This document shows, one piece after another, positions 17,497 through 28,369 of a DNA stretch of 64,000 nucleotides. The notes beneath the pieces are model-generated. The model was not told the DNA's origin. It searched no databases and saw only the letters and a program-made list of their open reading frames with translations. Position numbers and translations under genes: made by a program. Every line of letters starts with the position of its first letter. The stretch's first letter is position 1. Origin of the DNA: Allobosea sp. WAO (lineage in GTDB: Bacteria > Pseudomonadota > Alphaproteobacteria > Rhizobiales > Beijerinckiaceae); NCBI RefSeq assembly GCF_001509835.1, contig NZ_JXTJ01000008.1, positions 707,711-771,710 on the forward strand, given 5' to 3'.

Positions 17497-19560
17497 ATGA
17501 CCAAGCTTCTGATCGACGGCATCGAGGTCGACGTTCCCCCGGAGTACACCGTGCTCCAGGCCTGCGAGGCGGCCGGCGCCGAGGTGCCGCGCTTCTGCTT
17601 CCACGAGCGGCTCTCCATCGCCGGCAATTGCCGCATGTGCCTGGTCGAGGTGAAGGGTGGTCCGCCAAAGCCGCAGGCCTCCTGCGCTATCGGCGTGCGC
17701 GATCTGCGCCCCGGCCCGAACGGCGAGCCGCCGGTCGTCTCGACGAAGTCGCCGATGGTCAAGAAGGCGCGCGAAGGGGTGATGGAGTTCCTGCTCATCA
17801 ACCACCCGCTCGACTGCCCGATCTGCGACCAGGGCGGCGAGTGCGACCTGCAGGACCAGGCGATGGCCTATGGCGTCGACACCTCGCGCTTCGCCGAGAA
17901 CAAGCGCGCCGTCGAGGACAAGTATATCGGCCCGTTGGTGAAGACCTCGATGACGCGCTGCATCCAGTGCACGCGCTGCGTCCGCTTCACCACCGAGGTC
18001 GCCGGTGCCACGGATCTCGGCGCGATCGGTCGCGGCGAGGACATGGAGATCACCACCTATCTCGAGCAGGCGATGAGCTCCGAGCTGCAGGGCAATGTCG
18101 TCGACCTCTGCCCGGTCGGCGCGCTGACCTCGCGGCCCTACCAGAACAAAGCCCGCCCCTGGGAGCTGACCAAGACCGAATCCATCGACGTGATGGACGC
18201 GGTCGGCTCGGCGATCCGGGTCGATTCCCGCGGCCGCGAGGTGATGCGCGTCCTGCCGCGCATCAACGAGGCGGTGAACGAGGAGTGGATCTCCGACAAG
18301 ACCCGCCACATCGCCGATGGGCTGAAGACCCAGCGTCTCGACCGGCCCTATATCCGGCAGAACGGCGCACTTCGTCCGGCGAGCTGGAACGAGGCACTGG
18401 CGCTGGTCGCGAGCAAGCTCAAGGCGGCCAAGCCGGAGCGCATCGGCGCGATCGCCGGCGACCTCGCCGCAGTCGAAGAGATGTTCGCGCTGAAAAGCCT
18501 GATCGCCGGCCTCGGCTCGAGTAATCTCGACTGCCGCCAGGACGGTGCGAAGCTCGACACGAAGTTCGGCCGCGCTGCTTACATCCTCAACAGCGGCATT
18601 GCCGGGATCGAGGACGCGACCTCGCTGCTGATCATCGGCGCCAACCCGCGCAAGGAAGCCGCGATCATCAATGCGCGCATTCGTAAGCGCTGGCTGCGCG
18701 GCGACTTCAAGGTCACCGTCATCGGCGAGCCGGTCGACCTGACCTATGCGCATGAGCATCTCGGCGCCGGTCCCGAAACGCTTGCGGACCTCGTCAAGCG
18801 CGCCCCGGCCGCCGGCGAGCGTCCGCTGGTGCTGGTCGGGCAGGGCGCTCTCGCCCGTGCCGACGGCGCCGCCGTGCTCTCGCTCGCCGCCAAGGCGGCG
18901 CAGGTGCTCGGTGCGGTCAAGGAAGGCTGGAACGGTTTTGGCGTGCTGCACACCGCTGCTGCCCGCGTCGGTGCTCTCGACCTCGGTTTCGTGCCGGGTG
19001 AGGGCGGCCTCGACGTCGCCGGCATGACCGCGGCGGGCGCGCTCGACGTGCTCTACTTGCTCGGTGCCGACGAGATCGAGGTGCCGGCCGGCGCCTTCGT
19101 GATCTACCAGGGCAGCCATGGCGACAAGGGCGCGCATCGCGCCGACGTGATCCTGCCGGGCGCGACTTACACCGAGAAGTCCGGCACCTACGTCAACACC
19201 GAAGGTCGGGTGCAGATGGCGGCTCGCGCCACCTTCCCGCCGGGCGACGCCAAGGAAGACTGGGCGATCCTGCGCGCGCTGTCGGCGGCGCTGGGCAAGG
19301 CCCTGCCGTTCGATTCGCTCGGTGCGCTCCGCCAGGCCCTCTATGCCGCGCACCCGCACTTTGCGGCCGTGGACGCTGTCGCGGCGGGCGATGTCGCCGG
19401 CCTCTCGCAGCTCGCCGGTATCGGCGGGGCGACCGAGAAGGCGGGCTTCGTCTCGGCCGTGCACGATTTCTATTCGACCAACCCGATCGCGCGCGCTTCG
19501 GCCGTGATGGCGGAATGTTCGGCGCTGGCCTCCGGCCGGCTCCGGCAGGCGGCGGAGTAA
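17497..19560 (+). CDS. nuoG: NADH-quinone oxidoreductase subunit G
   Basis: A 687-residue iron-sulfur subunit (75 kDa / NDUFS1 homologue). N-terminal [2Fe-2S] ligands are C34, C45, C48 and C63; the His-Cys cluster follows in [14 protein letters not shown], and two [4Fe-4S] sites in CIQCTRC and in [12 protein letters not shown]. The rest is the molybdopterin-oxidoreductase-like fold that no longer carries the cofactor. ATG at 17497 gives the standard start MTKLLIDG; the frame is open further upstream inside nuoF. Confidence 0.98.
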   Translation: MTKLLIDGIEVDVPPEYTVLQACEAAGAEVPRFCFHERLSIAGNCRMCLVEVKGGPPKPQASCAIGVRDLRPGPNGEPPVVSTKSPMVKKAREGVMEFLLINHPLDCPICDQGGECDLQDQAMAYGVDTSRFAENKRAVEDKYIGPLVKTSMTRCIQCTRCVRFTTEVAGATDLGAIGRGEDMEITTYLEQAMSSELQGNVVDLCPVGALTSRPYQNKARPWELTKTESIDVMDAVGSAIRVDSRGREVMRVLPRINEAVNEEWISDKTRHIADGLKTQRLDRPYIRQNGALRPASWNEALALVASKLKAAKPERIGAIAGDLAAVEEMFALKSLIAGLGSSNLDCRQDGAKLDTKFGRAAYILNSGIAGIEDATSLLIIGANPRKEAAIINARIRKRWLRGDFKVTVIGEPVDLTYAHEHLGAGPETLADLVKRAPAAGERPLVLVGQGALARADGAAVLSLAAKAAQVLGAVKEGWNGFGVLHTAAARVGALDLGFVPGEGGLDVAGMTAAGALDVLYLLGADEIEVPAGAFVIYQGSHGDKGAHRADVILPGATYTEKSGTYVNTEGRVQMAARATFPPGDAKEDWAILRALSAALGKALPFDSLGALRQALYAAHPHFAAVDAVAAGDVAGLSQLAGIGGATEKAGFVSAVHDFYSTNPIARASAVMAECSALASGRLRQAAE

Positions 19561-19567
19561 GCCTCAG

Positions 19568-20587
19568 ATGAACTGGGACCTCGTCCTCGACCTCGCGATC
19601 ATCGCCGGCAAGAGCCTGCTGCTGCTGGTCTGCCTGCTGGTCTTCATCGCCTATATCCTGCTCGCCGACCGCAAGATCTGGGCAGCGGTGCAGCTGCGCC
19701 GCGGCCCGAACGTGGTCGGGCCCTTCGGCCTGTTCCAGAGCTTCGCGGACCTTTTGAAGTTCGTCTTCAAGGAGCCGATCATCCCGGCCGGCGCCAATAA
19801 GGGCGTCTTCCTGCTGGCGCCGCTGGTCTCCTGCGTTCTCGCGCTGGCGGCCTGGGCCGTGATCCCGGTCGCCGAGGGCTGGGCGATCGCCGACATCAAT
19901 GTCGGCGTGCTCTACATCCTGGCGATCTCGTCGCTCGGCATCTACGGCGTGATTATGGGCGGCTGGGCCTCGAACTCGAAGTACCCGTTCATGGGCGCGC
20001 TGCGCTCGGCGGCGCAGATGGTCTCCTACGAGGTCTCGATCGGCTTCGTGATCATCACCGTGCTGCTCTGCGTCGGTTCGTTGAACCTCTCGGCGGTGGT
20101 CGAGGCGCAGAACTCCAGCGCCGGCATGTTCGGCTGGTACTGGCTGCCGCTTTTCCCGATGTTCGTGATCTTCTTCATCTCGGCGCTGGCCGAGACGAAC
20201 CGCCCGCCCTTCGACCTGCCCGAGGCGGAATCGGAACTCGTCGCCGGCTTCATGGTCGAATACGCCTCGACCCCGTATCTGCTGTTCATGCTCGGCGAGT
20301 ACGTAGCGATCATGACCATGTGCTCGATGACCACGATCCTGTTCCTCGGGGGCTGGCTGCCGCCGTTCCCGGTGGCGCCGTTCACCTGGCTGCCGGGCGT
20401 GTTCTGGTTCGCGCTCAAGGTCTGCCTGGTCTTCTTCATGTTCGCGATGGTGAAGGCCTTCGTGCCGCGCTACCGCTATGACCAGCTGATGCGGCTGGGC
20501 TGGAAGGTGTTCCTGCCGCTGTCGCTCGCTTCGGTGGTCGTGGTCGCGGCGGTGCTGCAGATCACGGGCTGGGGTCCGGTGCGGTAG
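19568..20587 (+). CDS. nuoH: NADH-quinone oxidoreductase subunit H
   Basis: A 339-residue membrane subunit (ND1 homologue) with eight helices that links the peripheral arm to the membrane arm at the quinone channel. Markers: ERR-like [20 protein letters not shown], the [22 protein letters not shown] loop (around residues 205-225) and [11 protein letters not shown] near the end. Its TAG stop shares a G with the GTG start of the next small gene. Confidence 0.98.
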   Translation: MNWDLVLDLAIIAGKSLLLLVCLLVFIAYILLADRKIWAAVQLRRGPNVVGPFGLFQSFADLLKFVFKEPIIPAGANKGVFLLAPLVSCVLALAAWAVIPVAEGWAIADINVGVLYILAISSLGIYGVIMGGWASNSKYPFMGALRSAAQMVSYEVSIGFVIITVLLCVGSLNLSAVVEAQNSSAGMFGWYWLPLFPMFVIFFISALAETNRPPFDLPEAESELVAGFMVEYASTPYLLFMLGEYVAIMTMCSMTTILFLGGWLPPFPVAPFTWLPGVFWFALKVCLVFFMFAMVKAFVPRYRYDQLMRLGWKVFLPLSLASVVVVAAVLQITGWGPVR

Positions 20588-20826
20588 TGGAAAGCTGGGC
20601 CGGCCCGCTCGGAGCCCTGATCGGCTTCGTCCTGGGTTGGCTCGAATACAAGCTGATCGGGGGTACCGTCACGGCGGCTTTGCGTCGGACGAACTCGTCG
20701 AAGACGCAGGCCGAGCATGACGACTACGAGCGGCGCATCCGCCTGCTCCAGGCGATCCTGCTGGTGCTGATGGTCGGCGGCATGCCGGTTTTGGGTTACG
20801 TCATCGGCCGGACGCTGTTCGGTTGA
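20587..20826 (+). CDS. 79-residue two-helix membrane protein between nuoH and nuoI
   Basis: Unrecognised. GTG start overlaps the nuoH stop by one base (TAGTG), which suggests translational coupling. Predicted membrane helices lie at residues 7-26 ([20 protein letters not shown]) and 55-77, with a charged loop ([14 protein letters not shown]) between them. Codon use matches the operon. nuoI begins 25 bases later. It may be an extra complex I subunit or an assembly helper; nothing in the sequence decides this. Small unknown genes are also described inside the Paracoccus nuo operon. Confidence 0.8.
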   Translation: MESWAGPLGALIGFVLGWLEYKLIGGTVTAALRRTNSSKTQAEHDDYERRIRLLQAILLVLMVGGMPVLGYVIGRTLFG

Positions 20827-20851
20827 AGGGAATGAAGAGGAACGTGAGGCG

Positions 20852-21340
20852 ATGTCACTCGCGCAAGCTGCCAAGGGACTGCTCCTCAAGGAGTTCGTCG
20901 GCGCGTTCGTCCTGTCGATGCGCTATTTCTTCAAGCCCAAGGCGACGCTGAACTATCCCTTCGAGAAGGGGCAGCTCTCACCGCGCTTCCGTGGCGAGCA
21001 CGCGCTGCGCCGCTATCCGAACGGCGAGGAACGCTGCATCGCCTGCAAGCTCTGCGAGGCGATCTGCCCGGCGCAGGCCATCACCATCGAGGCCGGCCCG
21101 CGGCGCAATGACGGCACGCGCCGCACGACGCGTTACGACATCGACATGACCAAGTGCATCTATTGCGGCTTCTGCCAGGAGGCTTGCCCGGTCGATGCCA
21201 TCGTCGAGGGACCGAATTTCGAGTTCGCCACCGAGACGCGCGAGGAGCTGTTCTACGACAAGGACCGGCTGCTCGCGAACGGGGCGCGGTGGGAGCGCGA
21301 GATCGCGCGCAACATCGCGATGGACGCCCCTTATCGCTGA
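20852..21340 (+). CDS. nuoI: NADH-quinone oxidoreductase subunit I
   Basis: A 162-residue ferredoxin-like subunit (TYKY / NDUFS8 homologue) with two [4Fe-4S] clusters, N6a and N6b. The ligands are C62, C65, C68, C72 and C102, C105, C108, C112 ([11 protein letters not shown] and [11 protein letters not shown]). An amphipathic N-terminal helix anchors it at the membrane. A 134-base spacer with hairpins separates it from nuoJ. Confidence 0.98.
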   Translation: MSLAQAAKGLLLKEFVGAFVLSMRYFFKPKATLNYPFEKGQLSPRFRGEHALRRYPNGEERCIACKLCEAICPAQAITIEAGPRRNDGTRRTTRYDIDMTKCIYCGFCQEACPVDAIVEGPNFEFATETREELFYDKDRLLANGARWEREIARNIAMDAPYR

Positions 21341-21401
21341 GGATGCAGACCCGCCGCGCGGTTGTCGCTTCGGGTAGGCCTGACTATAGACGCTCCAAAC
21401 T

Positions 21402-21452
21402 GCACCGGGACTCATGAGGCCCGGTGCGCGACGAAAAACGAGGGCCGCCCGG
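21402..21452 (+). other. Two hairpins in the nuoI-nuoJ spacer
   Basis: GCACCGG (21402-21408) pairs with CCGGTGC (21421-21427), and GCCGCCCG pairs with CGGGCGG just downstream (about 21444-21460). No T-tract follows, so they are not obvious terminators; they may stabilise or space the mRNA between the two halves of the operon. Confidence 0.5.
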
Positions 21453-21474
21453 ACGGGCGGAAAGGCTGGCAAAG

Positions 21475-22098
21475 ATGAATGCCGCAGCGGCTTTCTTCTA
21501 TCTGTTCTCCGGGATCACCATCGCCTCCGCGCTGATGGTGGTGGCGGCGCGCAATCCCGTGCATTCGGTGCTGTTCCTGATCCTCGCCTTCGTCAACGCG
21601 GCCGGCCTGTTCCTGCTGCTCGGGGCCGAGTTCCTGGCGATGCTGTTGATCGTCGTCTATGTCGGCGCCGTCGCCGTGCTGTTCCTCTTCGTCGTGATGA
21701 TGCTCGACGTCGATTTCGCCGAGTTCCGCCAGGGCTTCCTGCAGTACCTGCCGATCGGAGGGCTGATCGGCCTGATCTTCGCGGTCGAGCTCTTGCTCGT
21801 CGTCGGCACCTGGGCCATCGACCCGCAGATCGTGCGCGCTCCGGTCGCCGCGATCCCGAGCAATATCAGCAACACCGAGGCCATCGGCCGGGTGCTCTAC
21901 ACACAGTACATCTACTACTTCCAGGCGGCGGGGCTCGTCCTGCTCGTCGCCATGATCGGCGCCATCGTGCTGACCCTGCGTGAGCGGCCCGGCGTCAAGC
22001 GCCAGAACATCGTCGCGCAGAACGCCCGCACCAAGGCGACCGCTATGGACGTGAAGAAGGTGCCGTCGCGCGCCGGCGTTCCCGAGGAGCTCGCGTAA
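21475..22098 (+). CDS. nuoJ: NADH-quinone oxidoreductase subunit J
   Basis: A 207-residue membrane subunit (ND6 homologue) with five helices. Markers are [20 protein letters not shown] in helix 2 and the helix-3 bulge region [18 protein letters not shown], which takes part in the proton-transfer path. ATG at 21475 starts right before helix 1; a GTG further upstream in frame would add 17 unlikely residues. The C-terminal tail is Lys/Arg-rich. The stop overlaps the nuoK start (TAATG). Confidence 0.97.
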   Translation: MNAAAAFFYLFSGITIASALMVVAARNPVHSVLFLILAFVNAAGLFLLLGAEFLAMLLIVVYVGAVAVLFLFVVMMLDVDFAEFRQGFLQYLPIGGLIGLIFAVELLLVVGTWAIDPQIVRAPVAAIPSNISNTEAIGRVLYTQYIYYFQAAGLVLLVAMIGAIVLTLRERPGVKRQNIVAQNARTKATAMDVKKVPSRAGVPEELA

Positions 22099-22403
22099 TG
22101 ATCGGTCTGGGCCACTATCTCGCGGTTGGCGCGATCCTGTTCACGCTGGGCGTGCTCGGCATATTCATCAACCGCAAGAACGTCATCGTCATCCTGATGT
22201 CGGTCGAGCTCATCCTGCTCGCGGTGAACATCAACTTCGTCGCGTTCTCGAGCTTCCTCGGCGACATCGTCGGCCAGATCTTCGCGCTGCTGGTGTTGAC
22301 CGTCGCGGCCGCTGAAGCCGCGATCGGCCTCGCCATTCTCGTCGTCTACTTCCGCAACCGCGGCACGATCGCGGTGGAAGACATCAACATGATGAAAGGC
22401 TGA
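22098..22403 (+). CDS. nuoK: NADH-quinone oxidoreductase subunit K
   Basis: A 101-residue three-helix membrane subunit (ND4L homologue). The conserved membrane glutamates are visible in [10 protein letters not shown] (helix 2) and [11 protein letters not shown] (helix 3). The ATG shares an A with the nuoJ stop; nuoL follows after 26 bases. Confidence 0.97.
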   Translation: MIGLGHYLAVGAILFTLGVLGIFINRKNVIVILMSVELILLAVNINFVAFSSFLGDIVGQIFALLVLTVAAAEAAIGLAILVVYFRNRGTIAVEDINMMKG

Positions 22404-22429
22404 GCGCCCACCAGCGCCCGCATCCTGCC

Positions 22430-24475
22430 ATGTATCACGCGATCGTCTTCCTCCCTCTGATCGGCTTCCTGATCGCCGGCCTCTTCGGCCGGCTGATCGG
22501 CGCGCGCGCTTCGGAGATCGTCACCACCGCCCTGTTGCTTGTCGCGGCGCTGCTCTCCTGGGTTGCTCTCTTCCAGGTCGGCTTCGGCTCCGGCACCACC
22601 CGCATCCAGGTTGCGACCTGGCTGGCTTCGGCCGACCTGCGCGTCGACTGGGCCTTCCGCATCGACACGCTGACCGTGGTGATGCTGGTCGTCGTCAACT
22701 CCGTGTCGTCGCTCGTGCACCTCTACTCGATCGGCTACATGCACGAGGATCCGCATCGGCCGCGCTTCTTCGCCTACCTCTCGCTCTTCACCTTCGCCAT
22801 GCTGATGCTGGTGACGGCCGACAACCTCGTCCAGATGTTCTTCGGCTGGGAAGGCGTCGGTCTCGCCTCCTATCTGCTGATCGGCTTCTGGTACCAGAAG
22901 CCCTCGGCCAACGCCGCGGCGATGAAGGCCTTCATCGTCAACCGCGTCGGCGATTTCGGCTTCCTGCTCGGCATCTTCCTGGTCTTCGTGCTGTTCGGCG
23001 CCGTGACCTTCGATGCGATCTTCCCGAAGGCCGGCGAGCTGACCTCGCAGACCTTCCGCTTCATTGGCTATGAGTGGAACGCCCTGACCCTGACCTGCCT
23101 GCTGCTCTTCATGGGCGCGATGGGCAAGTCGGCGCAGTTCCTGCTGCACACCTGGCTGCCGGACGCGATGGAGGGCCCGACTCCGGTCTCGGCCCTGATC
23201 CACGCGGCGACCATGGTCACCGCCGGCGTCTTCATGGTGGCGCGCCTCTCGCCGATCTTCGAATACGCCCCGGTGGCGCTGACCGTCGTGGTCGTCGTCG
23301 GTGCGACGACCGCGTTCTTCGCCGCGACCGTCGGTCTGGTGCAGAACGACATCAAGCGCGTCATCGCCTATTCGACCTGCTCGCAGCTCGGCTACATGTT
23401 CGTCGCGCTCGGCGTCGGCGCTTACTCGGCCGGCATCTTCCACCTCTTCACCCACGCCTTCTTCAAGGCGCTGCTGTTCTTGGGCGCCGGCTCGGTCATC
23501 CATGCGATGCACCATGAGCAGGACATGCGGAACATGGGCGGCCTCCGGAAGCACATCCCGCTGACCGCGGCGGCGATGACGATCGGCACCCTGGCGCTGA
23601 CCGGCTTCCCGTACTTCGCCGGCTACTTCTCGAAGGACGCGATCATCGAGAGCGCCTTCGCCTCGGTCGGCCATGGCGGCTTCGCCAGCTCCTATGCCTT
23701 CGTGCTGCTCGTCGTCGCTGCCCTGATGACGTCGTTCTACTCCTGGCGGCTCTATTTCATGACCTTCGAGGGCGCCCCGCGCTGGGCCGGCCACGGTCAT
23801 GACGCCCATGGTCATGACAATCACGGCCACGACGATCACGCGCATGCCGGTCACGGCAAGCATGACGACCATGCCCATGGTCACGACGATCATGGCCACG
23901 GCCATCACGACCACACGCCGCATGAGAGCCCGCTCTCGATGCTGATCCCGCTCGCTTTGCTGTCGATCGGCGCGATCGCCGCCGGCTTCGCCTTCAAGGG
24001 CGTCTTCATCGGCGATGGCTACGACGCCTTCTGGAAGGGCGCGATCTTCACCGGCAAGGACAACCACATCCTGCACGCCATGCACGAAGTGCCGAAATGG
24101 GTGGTCTGGTCGCCGTTCTTCGCGATGCTGATCGGCTTCCTGCTGGCGCTCTACATGTACGTGCTGCGGCCGGACGTGCCGGGCAAGCTGGCGGCTGCCA
24201 ACCCGGTGCTCTACCGCTTCCTGCTCAACAAGTGGTACTTCGACGAGATCTACGACTTCCTGTTCGTGAAACCCTCCATGTGGCTCGGGAAGTTCCTCTG
24301 GAAGAAGGGCGATGGCTTCGTCATCGACGGCATGGGCCCGGATGGCATCTCGGCCCGCGTGGTCGACGTCACCAATCGCGTCGTCCGGCTTCAGACCGGC
24401 TATCTCTATCACTATGCCTTCACCATGCTGATCGGCGTCGCCGGGCTGGTGACCTGGTATCTCCTGCGCGGGTGA
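22430..24475 (+). CDS. nuoL: NADH-quinone oxidoreductase subunit L with His-rich insert
   Basis: A 681-residue antiporter-like proton-pumping subunit (ND5 homologue) with the long lateral helix at its C-terminus. Core motifs are normal, for example [36 protein letters not shown] and [11 protein letters not shown] with the key membrane Lys. The odd feature is a loop at residues about 454-498 (bases 23791-23925) made almost only of His, Asp, Gly and Ala, with about 20 histidines. It follows the YFMTFEG helix and precedes the next membrane helix. It should bind Zn, Ni or Cu if exposed. Confidence 0.97.
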   Translation: MYHAIVFLPLIGFLIAGLFGRLIGARASEIVTTALLLVAALLSWVALFQVGFGSGTTRIQVATWLASADLRVDWAFRIDTLTVVMLVVVNSVSSLVHLYSIGYMHEDPHRPRFFAYLSLFTFAMLMLVTADNLVQMFFGWEGVGLASYLLIGFWYQKPSANAAAMKAFIVNRVGDFGFLLGIFLVFVLFGAVTFDAIFPKAGELTSQTFRFIGYEWNALTLTCLLLFMGAMGKSAQFLLHTWLPDAMEGPTPVSALIHAATMVTAGVFMVARLSPIFEYAPVALTVVVVVGATTAFFAATVGLVQNDIKRVIAYSTCSQLGYMFVALGVGAYSAGIFHLFTHAFFKALLFLGAGSVIHAMHHEQDMRNMGGLRKHIPLTAAAMTIGTLALTGFPYFAGYFSKDAIIESAFASVGHGGFASSYAFVLLVVAALMTSFYSWRLYFMTFEGAPRWAGHGHDAHGHDNHGHDDHAHAGHGKHDDHAHGHDDHGHGHHDHTPHESPLSMLIPLALLSIGAIAAGFAFKGVFIGDGYDAFWKGAIFTGKDNHILHAMHEVPKWVVWSPFFAMLIGFLLALYMYVLRPDVPGKLAAANPVLYRFLLNKWYFDEIYDFLFVKPSMWLGKFLWKKGDGFVIDGMGPDGISARVVDVTNRVVRLQTGYLYHYAFTMLIGVAGLVTWYLLRG

Positions 24476-24476
24476 G

Positions 24477-25991
24477 ATGATGTTCGGTTTCGGTATCCTC
24501 ACCGGGCTTCTGGTCCTGCCGCTGGTCGGCGCCGCCTTCATCCTGGCGCAGCGCGGCGACGAGGCCTCGGTCAATTCGAACGCGCGCTATGCCGCGCTGA
24601 TCACCACGATCGCGACCTTCATCCTGGCGCTCGTCGCCTGGGGACGGTTCGACTCGGCCAATCCGGGCTTCCAGATGGTCGAGACCCATGGCTGGGTCTC
24701 GGAGGCGATCAAGTTCAAGCTCGGCGTCGACGGCTTCTCCTTCCCCTTCGTGGTGCTGACCGCCTTCCTGATGCCGTTCTGCATCCTGGCGTCCTGGACC
24801 TCGGTCGAGAAGCGGGTGCGCGAGTACATGGTCGCGTTCCTGATCCTCGAGACGCTGATGATCGGCGTCTTCGTCGCGCTCGACCTCGTGCTGTTCTACC
24901 TGTTCTTCGAAGCCGGCCTGATCCCGATGTTTCTGATCATCGGCATCTGGGGCGGCAAGCGCCGGGTCTACGCCTCCTACAAGTTCTTCCTCTACACGCT
25001 GCTCGGCTCGGTGCTGATGCTGCTGGCGCTGATGGCGATGTACTGGAACGCCGGCACCACCGACATTCCGACCCTGCTGAAGCACCATTTCCCGGTCTCG
25101 ATGCAGCCCTGGCTCTGGCTCGCCTTCTTCGCTTCCTTCGCGGTGAAGATGCCGATGTGGCCGGTGCACACCTGGCTGCCCGACGCGCACGTCGAGGCGC
25201 CGACGGCCGGCTCGGTCATCCTGGCGGCGATCCTGCTGAAAATGGGCGGCTACGGCTTCATCCGCTTCTCGATCCCGATGTTCCCGGATGCCTCGGCGAT
25301 GTTCGCGCCGCTGGTCTTCGCCCTCTCCGTCATCGCCATCGTCTACACCTCGCTGGTGGCGCTGATGCAGGAGGACATCAAGAAGCTGATCGCCTATTCC
25401 TCGGTCGCCCATATGGGCTTCGTGACCATGGGCCTGTTCACCCTGACGCCGCAGGGCATCCAGGGCGCGATGTTCCAGATGGTCAGCCACGGCCTGGTCT
25501 CGGGCGCGCTCTTCCTCTGCGTCGGCGTGATCTACGACCGCATGCACACCCGCGAGATCGCCGCCTATGGCGGGCTGGTGAACCGCATGCCGCTCTATGC
25601 GGTGGTGTTCATGATCTTCACCATGGCCAATGTCGGCCTGCCCGGCACGGCCGGCTTCGTCGGCGAGTTCCTGACGCTGATGGGCGCCTTCAAGGCCAAT
25701 CCCTGGGTTGCGCTGATCGCGACCTCGGGCGTGATCCTCTCGGCCGCCTATGCGCTCTGGCTCTATCGCCGGGTCGTCTTCGGTGAGCTGGTGAAGCCCG
25801 AGTTGAAGGACATCACCGACCTGAACGGGCGTGAGATCGCGATCTTCGTGCCGCTCGTCCTGCTGACGATCTGGTACGGCATCGCGCCCGGCGTGATCCT
25901 CGACGCCTTCGCTGCGCCGACCGAAGCCCTCATCAAGAACTATCAAGCCGCTATCGCCGCCGCCAAGACGGCCATGCTGGTCGTACAATAA
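24477..25991 (+). CDS. nuoM: NADH-quinone oxidoreductase subunit M
   Basis: A 504-residue antiporter-like proton-pumping subunit (ND4 homologue). Family motifs seen: [20 protein letters not shown] with the helix-5 Glu, [19 protein letters not shown] with the helix-7 Lys, and [18 protein letters not shown]. The start lies one base after the nuoL stop; nuoN follows after 11 bases. Confidence 0.98.
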   Translation: MMFGFGILTGLLVLPLVGAAFILAQRGDEASVNSNARYAALITTIATFILALVAWGRFDSANPGFQMVETHGWVSEAIKFKLGVDGFSFPFVVLTAFLMPFCILASWTSVEKRVREYMVAFLILETLMIGVFVALDLVLFYLFFEAGLIPMFLIIGIWGGKRRVYASYKFFLYTLLGSVLMLLALMAMYWNAGTTDIPTLLKHHFPVSMQPWLWLAFFASFAVKMPMWPVHTWLPDAHVEAPTAGSVILAAILLKMGGYGFIRFSIPMFPDASAMFAPLVFALSVIAIVYTSLVALMQEDIKKLIAYSSVAHMGFVTMGLFTLTPQGIQGAMFQMVSHGLVSGALFLCVGVIYDRMHTREIAAYGGLVNRMPLYAVVFMIFTMANVGLPGTAGFVGEFLTLMGAFKANPWVALIATSGVILSAAYALWLYRRVVFGELVKPELKDITDLNGREIAIFVPLVLLTIWYGIAPGVILDAFAAPTEALIKNYQAAIAAAKTAMLVVQ

Positions 25992-26002
25992 GGCTGATCG
26001 AG

Positions 26003-27430
26003 ATGACCTTGCCCGCTCTCGGCCCTGCGCTGCCGGAAATCGTCCTCGCGATCGGCGCCATCGCCATGGTGCTCTACGGCGCCATCCAGGGCGAGCGCTC
26101 GACGCGCACGCTCGAAGTCGCGACGCTCGCTCTGCTCGCCCTCGTGCTCGTGCTGGTCCTGCGCGGCGAAGGCAAGGTCGTGACCTTCAACGGCGCCTTC
26201 ATCGCCGACGGTTTCGCCCGCTTCATGAAGGTGCTGACGCTGCTCGGCGCTGGTGCGGCCGTGCTGCTCTCGGCCGATTTCCTGCGTCGCGACGGCGCGA
26301 TGCGCTTCGAGTTCCCGATCCTGATCGTGCTGGCGACCATCGGCATGATGATGATGATCTCGGCCAACGACCTGATCGGCCTCTATGTCGGCCTCGAGCT
26401 GCAGTCGCTCGCGCTCTATGTCGTCGCCGCCTTCAATCGCGAGAACGAGAAGTCGACCGAGGCCGGCCTGAAGTACTTCGTGCTCGGTGCGCTCTCCTCC
26501 GGCATGCTGCTCTACGGCGCTTCGCTGGTCTACGGCTTCACCGGGACGGTGAGCTATGCCGGCATCGCCGCAGCCGTGCAGGGCGGGCACCCCGGCCTTG
26601 GACTGATCTTCGGCCTCGTCTTCATCGCCGCCGGCGTCGCCTTCAAGATCTCGGCCGTGCCGTTCCACATGTGGACGCCCGACGTCTACGAGGGCGCGCC
26701 GACCCCGGTCGCCGCCTTCTTCGCCTCGGCGCCCAAGATCGCCGCGATGGCGATGACGATCCGCATCTTCGTCGGCGCCTTCCCGGGCGCGCTGCATGAC
26801 TGGCAGCAGATCATCATCTTCATCTCGATCGCCTCGATGGCGCTCGGCGCCTTCGCCGCGATCGGCCAGCGCAACATCAAGCGCCTGATGGCCTATTCCT
26901 CGATCGCGAACATGGGCTACGCGCTGGTCGGCCTCGCTGCCGGCACGGCGGCCGGCGTCCAGGGCGTGATGACCTATATGGCGATCTACCTTGCCACCAC
27001 GCTCGGCGCCTTCGCCTGCATCCTGATGATGCGCCGCGACGGCGAGCCGGTCGAGAACATCGACGAGCTCGCCGGCCTGTCGCGGACCAATCCGTGGATG
27101 GCCTTCGCCTTCTCGATGATGATGTTCTCGCTGGCCGGCATCCCGCCGCTGGCCGGCTTCTGGGCGAAGTTCTACGTCTTCCTCGCGGCGATCGACGCCA
27201 AGCTCTACACGCTCGCCGTGATCGGCGTCGTGACCAGCGTGGTCGGCGCCTACTACTACCTGCGCCTCGTCAAGGTCATGTATTTCGACGATGCCAAGCC
27301 GGCCTTCGACAAGGGCGATGCGAGCGTGCGCGGCGTGTTGCTGGTCTCGGCCCTGTTCGTGCTGGCGCTCTCGCTGATGCCGGCGCCGCTGTTCAACTCG
27401 GCGGCTCTCGCGGCCAAGTCGCTGTTCTGA
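26003..27430 (+). CDS. nuoN: NADH-quinone oxidoreductase subunit N
   Basis: A 475-residue antiporter-like proton-pumping subunit (ND2 homologue). It has the family blocks [36 protein letters not shown] and [20 protein letters not shown]. It is the last complex I gene; birA starts two bases after its stop. Confidence 0.98.
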   Translation: MTLPALGPALPEIVLAIGAIAMVLYGAIQGERSTRTLEVATLALLALVLVLVLRGEGKVVTFNGAFIADGFARFMKVLTLLGAGAAVLLSADFLRRDGAMRFEFPILIVLATIGMMMMISANDLIGLYVGLELQSLALYVVAAFNRENEKSTEAGLKYFVLGALSSGMLLYGASLVYGFTGTVSYAGIAAAVQGGHPGLGLIFGLVFIAAGVAFKISAVPFHMWTPDVYEGAPTPVAAFFASAPKIAAMAMTIRIFVGAFPGALHDWQQIIIFISIASMALGAFAAIGQRNIKRLMAYSSIANMGYALVGLAAGTAAGVQGVMTYMAIYLATTLGAFACILMMRRDGEPVENIDELAGLSRTNPWMAFAFSMMMFSLAGIPPLAGFWAKFYVFLAAIDAKLYTLAVIGVVTSVVGAYYYLRLVKVMYFDDAKPAFDKGDASVRGVLLVSALFVLALSLMPAPLFNSAALAAKSLF

Positions 27431-27432
27431 GC

Positions 27433-28221
27433 GTGCTCGGCGAGGCGGCGCGGAGCGCCGGCTATCGCCTGATCGTGCGCGACGAGGTCGCCTCCACCAT
27501 GGAGGAGGCACGCGTCGCGCTCGGCCAGGGCGACCCCGGCAAGCTCTGGATCGTGGCCCGCAGCCAGAACGCCGGCCGCGGCCGGCATGGCCGGCAATGG
27601 GGCTCGCCCCCCGGCAATCTCTACGCCAGCCTGCTCCTGGTCGCGGCCTGCGAGCCCATGCTCGCGCCGCAGCTCGGCTTCGTCGCCGGGCTGGCGCTGC
27701 ACGATGCCGCTTCGGCGGTGACCGGGCTTTCGGCGCCGCGTCTCGCCCTGAAATGGCCGAACGACCTGCTGATCGAACGCGCCAAATCTGCCGGTCTGCT
27801 GCTCGAGGGCGAGAGCCGGGCAGGGCAGTTCAGCGTCATCATCGGCCTCGGCGTCAACATCGCCTCTTCACCGCAGGACACGCCCTATGCGGCGACCCAT
27901 CTCGCAGCACATGCGCAGGGCGCGAGCGTCGAGCGCCTGCTGACCGCGCTGGCGGAGGCGTGGCATCGCCGCTTTTCCGCCTGGTCTCTTCCCGGCGGCT
28001 TTGGCCCGACGCGTGCCGCCTGGCTGGAGCGCGCGGCATTCCTTGGCGAGACCGTCACCCTGCGCTTGCCTGAGGGGCCGGTCTCGGGGCGCTTCCGCGG
28101 TCTCGATCCGGCAGGGCGGCTCGAGCTCGAGACGACAGCCGGGTTGCGCATCATCGATGCGGGCGATCTCTATTTCGGACCCCCGACGGCGCCGGACGGT
28201 TCAGGCGTTTCATCACCCTAG
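27433..28221 (+). CDS. birA: Biotin--[acetyl-CoA-carboxylase] ligase
   Basis: A 262-residue enzyme that activates biotin as biotinyl-AMP and transfers it to a lysine of biotin carrier proteins. The biotin/ATP loop GRGRHGRQW (48-56) and KWPND (107-111) are intact, and the SH3-like C-terminal domain follows. No N-terminal helix-turn-helix exists, so it is the monofunctional type and not a repressor. The GTG start at 27433 is two bases behind nuoN; no ATG is available at a suitable place. The gene rides on the nuo operon. Confidence 0.92.
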   Translation: MLGEAARSAGYRLIVRDEVASTMEEARVALGQGDPGKLWIVARSQNAGRGRHGRQWGSPPGNLYASLLLVAACEPMLAPQLGFVAGLALHDAASAVTGLSAPRLALKWPNDLLIERAKSAGLLLEGESRAGQFSVIIGLGVNIASSPQDTPYAATHLAAHAQGASVERLLTALAEAWHRRFSAWSLPGGFGPTRAAWLERAAFLGETVTLRLPEGPVSGRFRGLDPAGRLELETTAGLRIIDAGDLYFGPPTAPDGSGVSSP

Positions 28222-28369
28222 CTGTCGCAAGTCATCATCGCTGCGGCTGACGCTTCACAGGCCGGTGTACCGCTTTTTCCTGCTATGGAGGCGGCGGCAC
28301 CGGCATGCTAGGCCTGCCGCTTTCCTAAGGCGTCCCGCGCCATCATCCATATCCAAGTCAGGATTGCCC

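Noticed and set aside
23791..23925. His-rich tract as a simple-sequence DNA repeat or CRISPR-like array
   Set aside because: Units are irregular in length, stay in frame with nuoL, and vary at third codon positions; this is a coding low-complexity loop.
22346..24574. 742-codon minus-strand frame across nuoL
   Set aside because: Antisense shadow of nuoL; the His-rich insert makes it look repetitive, but there is no ribosome site and the composition is that of antisense frames.
28001..28369. Longer start for RNase J inside birA
   Set aside because: The added part does not resemble RNase J and overlaps birA in another frame; the GTG at 28370 gives the family length.
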